Shown here: positions 1 to 9,462 of the stretch, one piece after another
Numbering within the stretch: position 1 is the first letter of the stretch
Layout of the letters: the number at the start of each line of letters is the position of its first letter
Assembly: GCA_963693365.1 (NCBI GenBank)
Contig: CAVNZM010000016.1
Span: forward strand, 1,426,001 to 1,490,000
Length of the DNA stretch: 64,000 nucleotides
Source of the DNA: Amoebidium appalachense
Taxonomy: Eukaryota; Ichthyosporea
Direction of reading: 5' to 3'
Notes under the pieces: generated by a model
Seen by the model: the letters and a program-made list of their open reading frames with translations, nothing else
Told to the model about the DNA's origin: nothing
The model's database searches: none
Program-made: the position numbers and the translations under genes

Positions 1-8
1 AACACTAC

Positions 9-82
9 GGGCAGCCACTGCAAAGGGCCTCAACACCAGGCCCAGGGCAGCCACTCCAAGGGGCCTCAGCACCAGGCCCTTT
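9..82. repeat. two tandem copies of a ~37-bp GC-rich unit
   Basis: The unit beginning GGGCAGCCACT at 9-45 is repeated with a few changes at 47-82. It lies upstream of a possible degraded retroelement reading frame. No function is visible. Confidence 0.6.
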
Positions 83-399
83 GACGACGGGGGTTCACAA
101 CAGTGGGGGCCTGCCACTGCCATGACTACACTTCGACCCCCCCCCAGCCCCCTCGTCAGAGGGCCGAGCTCCCAAACAGCAGCAGGACTTTCTATTCCAC
201 TGACCCTAACCACACACGTCGCCAACACAGGACTCATACACACGTCGAAAACGCCAGGCACCAGTAGAAAACCCAGCGAAAAATAACAATACACAACTCT
301 CATACAACAACAACAACCCAAGAGACGGCCTACCCCCTAATAAAACCTTCATACCAGCAACACGGTCACCGACGTCCCTGCCCCCCACGACGGGGCTGT

Positions 400-600
400 T
401 TACACCACGCGTTGCCCCCGCTCCTTGCAGTTGTCGCAGGTGCCTGGGAAAGAGCCTGGCGCCGGCTCTTGCTGTCCCGCCCAAAGACGCCAGCCTGGCC
501 CATCTGTTATCCCGTTGTGGCCGTGGCTGGTAGGGCTGGTAGCGCCGTGGGGAGGGTGACCGCCGCCGGTCCCTTCTGAGGCCTCTGCTGGGCAAACGGC
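400..600 (-). pseudogene. possible degraded retroelement Gag tail (basic region and zinc-knuckle remnant)
   Basis: One minus-strand frame encodes an Arg/Ser/Pro-rich stretch (RDRRRSPSPRRYQPYQ) like the basic linker of many Gag proteins. A neighbouring frame, about 100 nt further on, encodes PGTCDNCKERGQ and then stops at 400-402. CDNCKERGQ resembles the start of a CX2CX4HX4C zinc knuckle whose His is replaced and whose last Cys is missing. The frame change between the two parts, the stop and the absence of downstream pol suggest decay. The assignment rests on motif resemblance only. The two sequences flanking this region do not identify the element family. Confidence 0.3.
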
Positions 601-898
601 CCTGAGCTTGCTAAGTCACCTAGGGAGGTCAAGGTCCTTAGCGAGGACTAAGTCCCCTGTGATACTAGTCCTACTGCTCATGTTGCCTATGCCAACTGTT
701 GCTAGCTGTAGGTCCGTGTGTGCGTATGTTTCTTCTACCTCTAACCGGCGAAAAAGTCCTAAGTCAAAACCACTCATAACCGCTAGTCCTGAAAAAAAAA
801 ACTAGGGGTGAAAGCAACAGCCCAGAAGGACTAACAGTGCGTGTGCCCCCTCCCTGCAAAAAACTGCAGAGAAAGGGGGTGTAGCTTGTCGTAGCTAC

Positions 899-1320
899 AA
901 ACAGAGTGTATACAAACTACTCTAACTATCTGCACGCTTAAAGGGGCTCGAAACCGTGTATACGTATAAACTTTTCTTTGAGTTGGGTGGGAAGCGAGAA
1001 AAACGAGTTCTTAGAAGAACTTCGAAAAGCCCGCGACCCCGCGAGACACTTCACAGACACGCGGCCCACTGGCCAGACAAATACCACAGTGACATTCAGC
1101 CAATCACAACACTCCCTCCCCCCACAGACTACACGCACTCCACACCATTGGCTACCGCGACCTCAGACACCCCTACAGCACTAGAACACGTACACACGTT
1201 TACTCACAATACATATAAGCATACACACACGCGAGCAGGCAACATGGGTCTCGCCACGCACACAGCAAGAAGCAATACAACATTTAACATGGAGAGTACG
1301 CAGAGGCATGGGGCATGCAC
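899..1320 (+). repeat. inverted-repeat copy 1 (partner 7538-7961), promoter/LTR-like
   Basis: This block is nearly identical, in reverse complement, to 7538-7961. It contains CCAAT-type motifs in both directions (GCCAATCAC, ACCATTGGC) and a TATA-like ACATATAAGC. These suggest the LTR or terminal repeat of an unidentified element. Read on this strand it continues to about 1440 without coding features. The partner runs into an assembly gap, so the full repeat length cannot be seen. Confidence 0.65.
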
Positions 1321-1493
1321 GCGCGCACCAAACAATCAGCCGCCGCTGCATCAGATTCTCCCCATACCACTGATTAATCTCCTCATACCCCATTTAGACC
1401 CCGGCATCACTATGCAAGAAAACCCCCGAAATTAACTCACCAAAACACAAAATATAGAAGCAAACTAATACGAATCAGCTCAGCACATGACAC

Positions 1494-1775
1494 ATCCACA
1501 TGCTTATATGTTTGCACCCACGTACTAGCCTTATCCATGTGTGAGGACACACACTATCCTTCTCTTGTGCGCTTAACATGTGACGTAGATATACATCGAG
1601 TCACCCCAGACACGGAAGCCCCCCAGATCAATAAACATCACGATGTAAATGGGGCTTCCGGGACCTGGCGTCATCAGTCTTTTCCTTGTCCAAAACATAG
1701 TTCTTGTCAACGAAAGCTGTGACCATCCGTTCCCCATCCGACTTTCATCCGTGTTCAAATTCATATTCTCATCAC
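1494..1775 (+). repeat. direct-repeat copy 1 (partner 2562-2845); contains an empty site of the YR element
   Basis: The block starts CATCCACATGCTTATATG and is repeated almost exactly at 2562-2845. At about 1690-1700 it contains, in reverse complement, TATGTTTTGG joined directly to ACAAGGAAAAG. These are the two sequences that flank the YR retrotransposon at 3638 and 9092, so this is an unoccupied paralogue of the insertion site. Confidence 0.85.
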
Positions 1776-2512
1776 ATTTCGATGTCGCATGGTAGCAGAG
1801 ACGGAAGGTCTCCCTCGGGGTGTAACCAGGTAAACACGCTTCCACACGCGCGCTCTACTAGCGTGCTACGATAGCTCATTTTTACGGGCGGATGGTCACA
1901 GCAGTCCACGGATAACTACGGATACACGAGGATGCATTTGCTTACTTATTCGGACGTCGCCCCGCAATGAGGCCATTTTTTGCAACAACCATATCATTTT
2001 TCATAATGTAGCACACACAACTCGGTTTTCGCACCAGCCCATTTCTCATGAGCGCATCATCTTTTCCCATTTTCCACACACGACCACAGTGATCGGCAAG
2101 TTTTGGTCCTGATACTTTGTGCGTATAAGCAAAGCACGAGAAACGCCACCCCCGTGTGCTGCTAATCCCGCATAATGGGTGCCGGCCAGACACTAAGCCC
2201 AGCACACGTTTGCCGGAGGTTGTGAGTCTCGGACTTTGCTTGTGCCCACACGTTGGTTAAGATCACTACCTGACGAACACTAGAGTCGTGTGTTTTCCTT
2301 CAGTCTGAACAGCCGTCGTTTGCGCAAACTACGTGTATATACCCAATCACGTTATATTTCAACATGTACATCCGAAAGATCTATGTCTGCTTCTCGCTCT
2401 TGCTCGCCTCTGCTTACATGTTTTGCTTTTATGTTTTGTACCCACGTGAGGTCATCCTCAGAGGCACTGCAGCCCGCCCACGTGTGGTTAGGGGATGGCT
2501 TGGAGGTTTGCC
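1578..2512 (+). repeat. left arm of a large inverted repeat (foldback-like element)
   Basis: The arm runs from ATGTGACGTAGATA to GGCTTGGAGGTTTGCC. It is matched in reverse complement by 2888-3638 and then, across the inserted retroelement, by 9092-9203. Long imperfect arms around a short loop resemble foldback or MULE-type elements. No transposase is present in the arms or loop. The right arm lacks about 75 bp corresponding to 2396-2475. Confidence 0.8.
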
Positions 2513-2561
2513 TGTCCCTGACATATACACTGTGACGCCCCCCCCCTACCCCTAGTATGCA

Positions 2562-2845
2562 TCCACATGCTTATATGTTTGCACCCACGTACTAGCCTTA
2601 TCCATGTGTGAGGACACACACTATCCTTCTCTTGTGCGCTTAACATGTGACGTAGATATACATCGAGTCACCCCAGACACGGAAGCCCCCCAGATCAATA
2701 AACATCACGATGTAAATGGGGCTTCCGGGACCTGGCGTCCTCAGTCTTTTCCTTGTCCAAAACATATTTCTTGTCAACGAAAGCTGTGACCATCCGTCCC
2801 CCATCCGACTTTCATCCGTGTTCAAATTCATATTCCCATCACTTT
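2562..2845 (+). repeat. direct-repeat copy 2, inside the loop of the large inverted repeat
   Basis: This is a near-identical copy of 1494-1775 in the same orientation. It includes the second empty insertion site at about 2755-2765. It sits between the two arms of the inverted repeat, so the element carries three versions of this terminal sequence. Confidence 0.85.
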
Positions 2846-2887
2846 TCGCTTCCATGGCTTCCGTGTCTGGGGTGACGAAAACGAAAA

Positions 2888-3638
2888 AGGCAAACCTCCA
2901 AGCCATCCCCTAACCACACGTGGGCGAGAAGCAGACATAGATCTTCCGGATGTACATGTTGAAATATATCATGATTGGGTATATACACGTAGGTTGCGCA
3001 AACGACGGCTGTTCAGACTGAAGGAAAACACACGACTCTAGTGATCGTCAGGTAGTGATCTTAACCACCGTGTGGGCACAAGCAAAGTCCGAGACTCACA
3101 CCCTCCGGCAAACGTGTGCTGGGCTTAGTGTCTGGCCGGCACCCATTATGCGGGATTAGCAGCACACGGGGGTGGCGTTTCTCGTGCTTTGCTTATACGC
3201 ACAAAGTATCAGGACCAAAACTTGCCGATCACTGCGGTCGTGTGTGGAAAATGGGAAAAGATGATGCGCTCATGAGAAATGGGCTGGTGTGAAAACCAAG
3301 TTGTGTGTGCTACAATATGAAAAATGATATCATAATGGCTGTTGCAAAAAAAATGGCCTCATTGCGAGGCGACGTCCGAATAGGTAAGCAAATGCATCCT
3401 CGTGTATCCGTAGTTATCCGTGGACTGCTGTGACCATCCGTCCGTAAAAATGAGCTATCGTAGCATGCTAGCAGAGCGCACGTGTGGAAGCGTGTTTACC
3501 TGGTTACCCCCGAGGGAGACCTTCCTTTTCTGCTACCATGCGACATCGAAATGTGATGGGAACATGAATTTGAACATGGATGAAAGTCGGATGGGGGACG
3601 GAAGGTCACAGCTTTCGTTGACAAGAACTATGTTTTGG
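2888..3638 (-). repeat. right arm of the inverted repeat, proximal part
   Basis: This is the reverse complement of about 1700-2512. It ends at TATGTTTTGG, where the YR retrotransposon begins. The remaining 110 bp of the arm resume at 9092. Confidence 0.8.
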
Positions 3639-3988
3639 TTTCATTTGTGGAATTATAGACATAAATATTTTTCTGGGTAAACACGTAGGATGGGTGTTCG
3701 GTATCAACATAACCATGTAGGCTTCGTTTCGTGTTTTAGCAGTTCACGGTTGGCTGCCCGCACACGGGCACCTATTAGCCAATCAAAACGTCAGATTCCA
3801 CATATCACTAAACCGATTTTGATTGGCTCGGATCAGATTTCACATATCACTAGATCGATTTTGATTGGCTCGGATCGGTAGGCTTAGGTATATAAGCACG
3901 ACAGTTTTTAGCAGATCAGTAAGCTACAAACACACTGGCATCTTCTGTGTTGAGCACCTACAGCCCTCACAGCTACATTTTCTTTTCA
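3639..3988 (+). repeat. A1 split direct repeat (left terminus)
   Basis: The repeat begins TTTCATTTGTGGAATTATAG and ends ACATTTTCTTTTCA. It is nearly identical to A2 at 8527-8867 and contains the element's promoter. Confidence 0.85.
3770..3897 (+). promoter_or_regulatory. YR-element promoter: CCAAT motifs and TATA box
   Basis: TTAGCCAATCAAAACG is followed by two tandem ~50-bp units, each ending GATTTTGATTGGCTCGG (an inverted CCAAT). A TATA box, GTATATAAG, follows at 3888-3896. The gag start is about 120 bp downstream. The same set is present in A2. Confidence 0.65.
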
Positions 3989-4018
3989 TTCTCCCTATCT
4001 TTCCCTACGCTGGTCAGC

Positions 4019-5181
4019 ATGCCGCCGAAAAAGCCCCAGGCCTCAGCCACCGCCCCTGCCGCAGCACCTAAGCGCCTGACCTGCAGCGACCTCCGTAACA
4101 GGCTGCCCAACGCTCCCGCGGGCACTGACGCGCCTCCGGAGACCCATACCACCACGGACCCTCCGGCTACTCTCCCCTCTACCCCTGAAGTCCCTCCTCA
4201 GGCCCCGCCGCCCCCGACGGTGACTTCTCAGGACGCCGTCCTTGCCGCCCTCACCGCCCTCAGCACCCAGATGGCCGGCGTCCTGGCCGCTCTCACCAAC
4301 CGCGACCGTCCCGCGCCCCCAGCCGCGCCCTCCGCACCTGGGGTGGTTTTCCCGGGGCTGCATCTCGGCCCTGACCTGGACCTACCTGCCCTGCCCGTGC
4401 CCCCCATTACAGGTGAGAACACTGGCGACATTCAGCCAGGCACACTGCCGCTTCCCCCGCGAATGTGCTGGCAGGTTTGCGCGCCAATCGCTTCGTCGAC
4501 CTGTATAAGTTCACCCCCACAGCCCTGCTGGCCCCATCCAAGAAAGGTCAGCAGCTGCGCATGGCCGACGACGGCAGCATCGAGACTTTTCGCACTGACA
4601 AACCTGTTCCCCTGCGTTCCCTCGTCATTTGGATCCAAGCTTGGGCCCATTACATGGCCGCCAAGCACCACCTCGACCTCCCCACTGACAAGGACGTACT
4701 TTGGACTCAGCACATCACTCGCCTCAGCACCCGATACCCGTGGGCCCAGATCCACAACTACGACGTGTACGCCCGTACAGTTGCCCACCAGTAGGGTCGG
4801 GCTCCGATCGAGTGTCCCAACCTGCTCGCCCAACTCCACCAGGATCTCCTCCTGCCACCCACTCTGCCCATCCCGGACGCATGCCAGCGCTGTGGCTTCC
4901 CCGACCACCCCAGCGCGACCTGTCCCATGTACCCCAAGCCCGGCTGTGGTCTTGATGGCTTCAAGCCGCCCCACAAGCCCGGCGGGGGGCAAACCCCCAA
5001 CCGCCCTGGCCCGCAACCCGGCCCGGCAAGACCGGCCCGACCCATGGATCTACCCGCAACGCACTGCAGGAAATTCCACATTAACGGTCGATCCTGCGCT
5101 AAGCAGCCCTGCCCCTTCTCCCACGTGTACCCGCTCTGCTCTGGCACACCCCCCCGCAAAGACTGCAAGCACAATGCCTAG
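4019..5181 (+). pseudogene. gag: Gag-like protein of the YR retrotransposon
   Basis: Reading starts at ATG 4019, the first ATG after the TATA box, and runs through a Pro/Ala/Thr-rich N-terminal region (MPPKKPQASATAPAAAPK). A frame change is needed near 4440-4465, where a conserved-looking block starts (LRANRFVDLYKFTPTALL). That frame continues to 5181 but has an in-frame TAG at 4792-4794. Its C-terminal part has a zinc knuckle, CQRCGFPDHPSATC (CX2CX4HX4C). A second Cys/His cluster, CRKFHINGRSCAKQPCPFSH, resembles the CCCH-like cluster common in DIRS-order Gags. Gag should package element RNA. One indel and one nonsense codon make this copy a pseudogene unless they are sequencing errors. Confidence 0.75.
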
Positions 5182-5478
5182 TCTACGCGCACACCCACAC
5201 ACACAGATAGAACATAGGGGCTAGGAGCTAGGATACACGGCACGGGTACAAGGAAACGGAGCTCGGGAGCACGGGCCACTAGGGCTGAGTAGAAATTTTT
5301 GCAGGCCAACTACGGCGCCCGCGCGCGCCAAGAATAAATGTCCGTACAAAAAGACGTTATTCTGGCCACTGCACATAATTTTACTCCCCCCCCATCCCAC
5401 GAGCATCCCCCCCTTACACTCTCACCTAGCACTCCCTCCCCCCCCTTCTTCTAACTCTGTGTCCGCCCGCACCCCCGC

Positions 5479-6343
5479 GTGCTCGGGCATCCCCTGCACA
5501 GGGCCCCGCTGCCCTCCCTGCAACCCTCCCTCGGGCCCAGCTGCCGTACTCTAACCCCCCGGGGCCTTGCTGCCTCCCCCCCCCCCCCCCCCCCCCCCCC
5601 GCTGCCGGCATCTCCCCGAGGGTGCCCCACCCTTGCTAACCACACCTTCCCCCGAGGCTCAGACCCGGAGGCCCGCCCCCTGCCCCAGCACCACATTGAC
5701 ACCTCCCGCCTCCGGGAGCTGCTGGCCTCCTACCCAGACCAATCATTCGCCGCGCAGCTCCTCCACGATGTTGAATTCGGTGTCGACATCGGATATCGCG
5801 GCCTCTCCACCTCTCGGGTGGGCCCCAACCTACCCACCACCCCGGATACAGCTGCCGCTATCACGGCGGATATTGCCAAAGAAGTCGCCCTCGGCCACCT
5901 GCGCGGCCCCCTCTCCCCGGACCAATTCTTTGCCGAATTTCCGGTCCACCGTTCCTCCCCCATCGGGGCCGTTACTAAAAAAGGGAACCCCTCCAAGTAC
6001 CGTCGAATCCACCACCTCTCATGGCCCCGGGGCAGCAGTGTCAATGACAGCATCACCTACCCCGACGAACTTCAGTACATTCGAGCCCGGGACGTCACCC
6101 AGCTCATTCTCGACGCAGGCCCCGGCTGCTACATGGCCGTAGCAGACGTGCAGGCTGCCTTCCGGCACATGCCCATCCGACCAGAAGACCATCACTTAAT
6201 GGCATTCAAATGGCAGGGGCATTTTTACGTTGACACCAGACTGCCCTTCAGCCTGAAATCTAGCCCAGCCATCTGGGAACGGATCGCGGCCACCCTCTAG
6301 TGGCTGGCACACCAGCACGGTGTTGTTGGAGTACACTGGTACT
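5479..6343 (+). pseudogene. DIRS/Ngaro-type reverse transcriptase, N-terminal half
   Basis: After a Pro-rich leader encoded by poly-C (to about 5610), the frame encodes a recognisable RT palm/fingers region. Motifs in order are PLSPDQFFAEFPVHR, IGAVTKKGNPSKYRRIHHL, VADVQAAFRHMPI and TRLPFSLKSSPAIW. VADVQAAFR holds the first catalytic Asp. In active relatives the last motif is usually LPFGLRSAP. A TAG at 6298-6300 interrupts the frame. Beyond it, WLAHQHGVVGVHWY should lead straight into the YxDD catalytic box, but homology stops at about 6343. The rest of RT, RNase H and the start of the recombinase are missing. Confidence 0.8.
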
Positions 6344-6830
6344 CCCGGCTAGCAATGTCTGTTAGAGAAAGTTTCTGATCAATTGAATAATTGTTTCAAC
6401 ACTCACTCGAGTGCATAGAACTTTTGTTTACGGTCATATTCATATATGGTAGTTATATGTTTGAGCCAAAACTGTACCAATGACGAGCTTCACTAGCAAC
6501 GTGCTAATTGTGCTCATTAATTAATATTCCCGGTTCAGATGATGTCATGTCTATATTTGCCACAGGATTCTATTCTTAGAGTGGTAGTGTGCTTTATTCC
6601 CGGATATTCTCAGAATATTTTTAGTTGTGTGAAGTAAGATTTACGTTTAACTGCAATTGGTGTGTTAAACACGTTTATTTGTGTGCTTTAGTGCAAGTTA
6701 ACTAGCCACTCAACGTGCACAGTTAACTTTTATATCTTTAACGACTTGTTTTCATTGTGCTCTCTTTTCGGCCATGCTGTACATGGCCCACCACCAGGGT
6801 GCACACGAGGCCACCATGAGGTGGCCAACG

Positions 6831-6840
6831 ACTATATAAA
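6831..6840 (+). promoter_or_regulatory. TATA box of the inserted element
   Basis: ACTATATAAA lies about 115 bp upstream of the ATG at 6953. It fits a promoter in an LTR or leader. Confidence 0.5.
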
Positions 6841-6952
6841 GCAGTGCCTCTCATGTCACAAACATGGGAAGCAGAACGTTTGATTTACACTTTTCTACTG
6901 TCGTTTTCAGTGCACAAAACACATAGACTAGTTACCCATCATACACGACACT

Positions 6953-7037
6953 ATGTCTGACAACTTACAGTTGCAGCAACTAGTCCAACTACTGGAGCAG
7001 AGGTTGGCCTCACAAGATGCAATCATTTCCCACCTCA
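6953..7037 (+). CDS. 5' end of an unknown, possibly Gag-like, protein (cut by the gap)
   Basis: ATG at 6953 opens 28 codons, MSDNLQLQQLVQLLEQRLAS and onward, before the N run. The Leu/Gln-rich heptad-like pattern predicts a coiled coil. Such starts are common in LTR-retroelement Gag proteins, but the fragment is too short to identify. Position 120 bp after a TATA box supports a real transcript start. Confidence 0.35.
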
Positions 7038-7537
7038 NNNNNNNNNNNNNNNNNNNNNNNNNNNNNNNNNNNNNNNNNNNNNNNNNNNNNNNNNNNNNNN
7101 NNNNNNNNNNNNNNNNNNNNNNNNNNNNNNNNNNNNNNNNNNNNNNNNNNNNNNNNNNNNNNNNNNNNNNNNNNNNNNNNNNNNNNNNNNNNNNNNNNNN
7201 NNNNNNNNNNNNNNNNNNNNNNNNNNNNNNNNNNNNNNNNNNNNNNNNNNNNNNNNNNNNNNNNNNNNNNNNNNNNNNNNNNNNNNNNNNNNNNNNNNNN
7301 NNNNNNNNNNNNNNNNNNNNNNNNNNNNNNNNNNNNNNNNNNNNNNNNNNNNNNNNNNNNNNNNNNNNNNNNNNNNNNNNNNNNNNNNNNNNNNNNNNNN
7401 NNNNNNNNNNNNNNNNNNNNNNNNNNNNNNNNNNNNNNNNNNNNNNNNNNNNNNNNNNNNNNNNNNNNNNNNNNNNNNNNNNNNNNNNNNNNNNNNNNNN
7501 NNNNNNNNNNNNNNNNNNNNNNNNNNNNNNNNNNNNN
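7038..7537. other. assembly gap (500 N)
   Basis: The 500 consecutive Ns look like a fixed-size scaffolding gap. Order and orientation on either side are not proved by sequence. Confidence 0.95.
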
Positions 7538-7961
7538 GTGCATGCCCCATGCCTCTGCGTACTCTCCATGTTAAATGTTGTATTGCTTCTTGCTGTGTGC
7601 GTGGCGAGACCCATGTTGCCTGCTCGCGTGTGTGTATGCTTATATGTATTGTGAGTAAACGTGTGTACGTGTTGTAGTGCTGTAGGGGTGTCTGAGGTCG
7701 CGGTAGCCAATGGTGTGGAGTGCGTGTAGTCTGTGGGGGAGGGAGTGTTGTGATTGGCTGAATGTCACTGTGGTATTTGTCTGGCCAGTGGGCCGCGTGT
7801 CTGTGAAGTGTCTCGCGGGGTCGCGGGCTTTTGGAAGTTCTTCTCAGAACACAAAAAACTCGCTTCCCACCCAACTCAAAGAAAAGTTTATACGTATACA
7901 CGGTTTCGAGCCCCTTTAAGCGTGCAGATAGTTAGAGTAGTTCATATACACTCTGTTTGTT
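7538..7961 (-). repeat. inverted-repeat copy 2 (partner 899-1320)
   Basis: This is the reverse complement of 899-1320 with a few substitutions. It ends close to the point where recombinase homology resumes. Confidence 0.65.
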
Positions 7962-7970
7962 GCCACGACA

Positions 7971-8408
7971 CCCGGTACTTTGTCCCATGCCACCCTCCAC
8001 CTGCCAACCTCCAAGACGGATGTACAGGCCCGAGGTGTCAACGTCACTCCAGCTGCCCTGCCTCTCACCCACTTCTTCCCAGCCCATCTCCTCCGGCAGT
8101 TCCTGGATACAACGTCCGGTCAACCCGACGACCCCCTGTTCAGTCTCGGTGGCATTCCCTACACCAAGGGTGCTTTCTCTGCCGACTTCCGTGCCCTCCT
8201 CTCCCGGGCTGGCCTCTCACCCTCCCGGTTTGCCGGCCACAGCCTCCAAATTGGGGGGGCCACAGCCCTGGCTGAGGGCGGGGTCGACGACTCCCGGATC
8301 AAATAACTCGGCAGATGGTCCTCCGACTGTTTCCTGATCTATACTCGACTTCGCCCAGCCTCCATTGCTGCCACTACCAAAAGTGTATTCGCCTCTATTC
8401 TTAAGTGA
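7971..8408 (+). pseudogene. tyrosine recombinase (YR) C-terminal catalytic domain
   Basis: The frame encodes LPTSKTDVQARGV (beta-hairpin Lys region), DPLFSLGGIPYTK, GHSLQIGGATALA (the HxxR box), then LGRWSSDCFLIYTR with the Trp and the nucleophilic Tyr. This is the DIRS/Ngaro type of tyrosine recombinase, which integrates the circular cDNA. Two lesions are visible. The box reads H-S-L-Q, with CAA at 8247-8249 where active enzymes have Arg. A TAA at 8304-8306 sits just before LGRW. The N-terminal half, including the first catalytic Arg, is absent. The frame resumes at CCCGGTACT and ends TGA at 8406-8408. Confidence 0.8.
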
Positions 8409-8436
8409 AACCTTTGGAGCAAGCATACTGCTCTCG

Positions 8437-8526
8437 TGCCGTGGTTTACAACCATTGCAGGTTCACTTTCATCCAAGGGGATGTCCCCCCAGAGACAACA
8501 CACGTCCCGGAGTAGTTTTCATAGAG
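8437..8526 (+). repeat. B1 split direct repeat
   Basis: This 90-bp block starting TGCCGTGGTTTA directly abuts A2. Its partner B2 lies at 9001-9090 and forms the element's right end. Confidence 0.85.
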
Positions 8527-8867
8527 GTTTTATTTGTGGAATTATAGACATAAATATTTTTCTGGGTAAACACGTAGGATGGGTGTTTGGTATCAACACA
8601 TGTAGGCTTCGTTTCGTGTTTTAGCAGTTCGCGGTTGGCTGCCCGCACACGGGCACCTATTAGCCAATCAAAACGTCAGATTCCACATATCACTAGACCG
8701 ATTTTGATTGGCTCGGGTCAGATTTCACATATCACTAGATCGATTTTGATTGGCTCGGATCGGTAGGCTTTGGTATATAAGCACGACAGTTTTTAGCAGA
8801 TCAGCAAGCTACAAACACATCTTCTGTGTTGAGCACCTACAGCCCTTACAGCTATATTTTCTTTTCA
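8527..8867 (+). repeat. A2 split direct repeat
   Basis: This copy of A1 includes the tandem CCAAT motifs and a TATA box at about 8774-8780. Confidence 0.85.
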
Positions 8868-9000
8868 CCCACCCACCTACACCCACACTCAACCCCCATT
8901 GATCCACACATACGTACTGTTTTTTCATTGGGCGAAGACTTCCCCCCTTTTTTGGGCACAAGGACCTCATGAGGGATCAATAAATTGATGACTGGGTGCT

Positions 9001-9090
9001 TGCCGTGGTTTATAACCATTGCAGGTTCACTTTCGTCCAAGGGGATGTCCCCCTAAAGGCAACACACGTCCCGGAGTAGTTTTCATAGAG
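9001..9090 (+). repeat. B2 split direct repeat (right terminus)
   Basis: This near-identical copy of B1 ends GTTTTCATAGAG next to the resumed host sequence ACAAGG. Confidence 0.85.
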
Positions 9091-9091
9091 G

Positions 9092-9203
9092 ACAAGGAAA
9101 AGACTGAGGACGCCAGGTCCCGGAAGCCCCATTTACATCGTGATGTTTATTGATCTGGGGGGCTTCCGTGTCTGGTGTGACTCGATGTATATCTACGTCA
9201 CAT
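9092..9203 (-). repeat. right arm of the inverted repeat, distal part
   Basis: The segment starts ACAAGGAAAAGACTGAGG and ends ATCTACGTCACAT. It continues the arm interrupted at 3638 without loss or duplication of bases, compared with the empty sites near 1695 and 2760. Confidence 0.85.
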
Positions 9204-9361
9204 TACAAAGATTGGGAGGAGACGATTGGATCGACTGGGAGGAGACGATTGGATCTACTGGAAGAATACGATACTTAAACTAGGTGATCTGACGTATGTG
9301 GTGTAATAACCTGAGAGATAGTATCCGAGATCTAATGGATCAAATCTCTTGATGATTGCGT

Positions 9362-9395
9362 GAGCCGTATGCGATGAAAGTCGCTCGTATGGTTC
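9362..9395 (+). ncRNA. group II intron domain V
   Basis: The 34-nt hairpin starts GAGCCGTATGCGAT and ends GTATGGTTC. It folds as a 9-bp lower helix, a bulge, and an upper helix GCGAT/GTCGC closed by a GAAA tetraloop. The catalytic AGC triad lies in GAGCC. This matches the highly conserved catalytic domain V of self-splicing group II introns. A following hairpin (TTGAT-GTGA-ATCAA, about 9412-9425) could be domain VI. Domains I-IV and an intron protein are not visible, so only the 3' end of an intron appears to be present. Confidence 0.82.
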
Positions 9396-9462
9396 TTAGG
9401 AGTTGATCTTGATGTGAATCAAATGATCTCGATCTGAGCTATATCAATTACCTTTGGTGTAA

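Larger units (their letters stand above)
6344..7970. other. foreign insert within the YR element, containing an assembly gap
   Basis: RT homology ends at GGTACT (6338-6343) and recombinase homology resumes at GGTACT (7974-7979). The DNA between is AT-richer and unrelated to the YR element. It has its own TATA box and a Gag-like start codon, then 500 Ns, then the reverse-complement partner of 899-1320. It may be an LTR retrotransposon with truncated ends, or a mis-scaffolded join. Confidence 0.55.
3639..9091 (+). mobile_element. YR retrotransposon with split direct repeats (Ngaro/PAT-like), defective
   Basis: The termini follow the order A1, coding body, B1, A2, B2. A1 is 3639-3988 and A2 is 8527-8867. 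B1 is 8437-8526 and B2 is 9001-9090. This split-direct-repeat layout is characteristic of Ngaro/PAT-type members of the DIRS order. The body encodes a Gag-like protein with zinc fingers, a DIRS-type reverse transcriptase and a tyrosine recombinase in that order. The junctions compared with two empty paralogous sites show no target-site duplication, as expected for tyrosine-recombinase integration. The copy is dead: gag has a frameshift and a stop, RT stops before its YxDD box, the RT-to-YR interval is replaced by foreign DNA and an N gap, and YR carries an active-site change and a stop. About 133 bp separate A2 from B2, which departs from the simplest layout. Confidence 0.85.

Noticed and set aside
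6338-7979. GGTACT at both edges of the insert as a genuine 6-bp target-site duplication
   Set aside because: Coding sequence is missing between the two edges, so the repeats may be microhomology or chance. An assembly gap lies inside.
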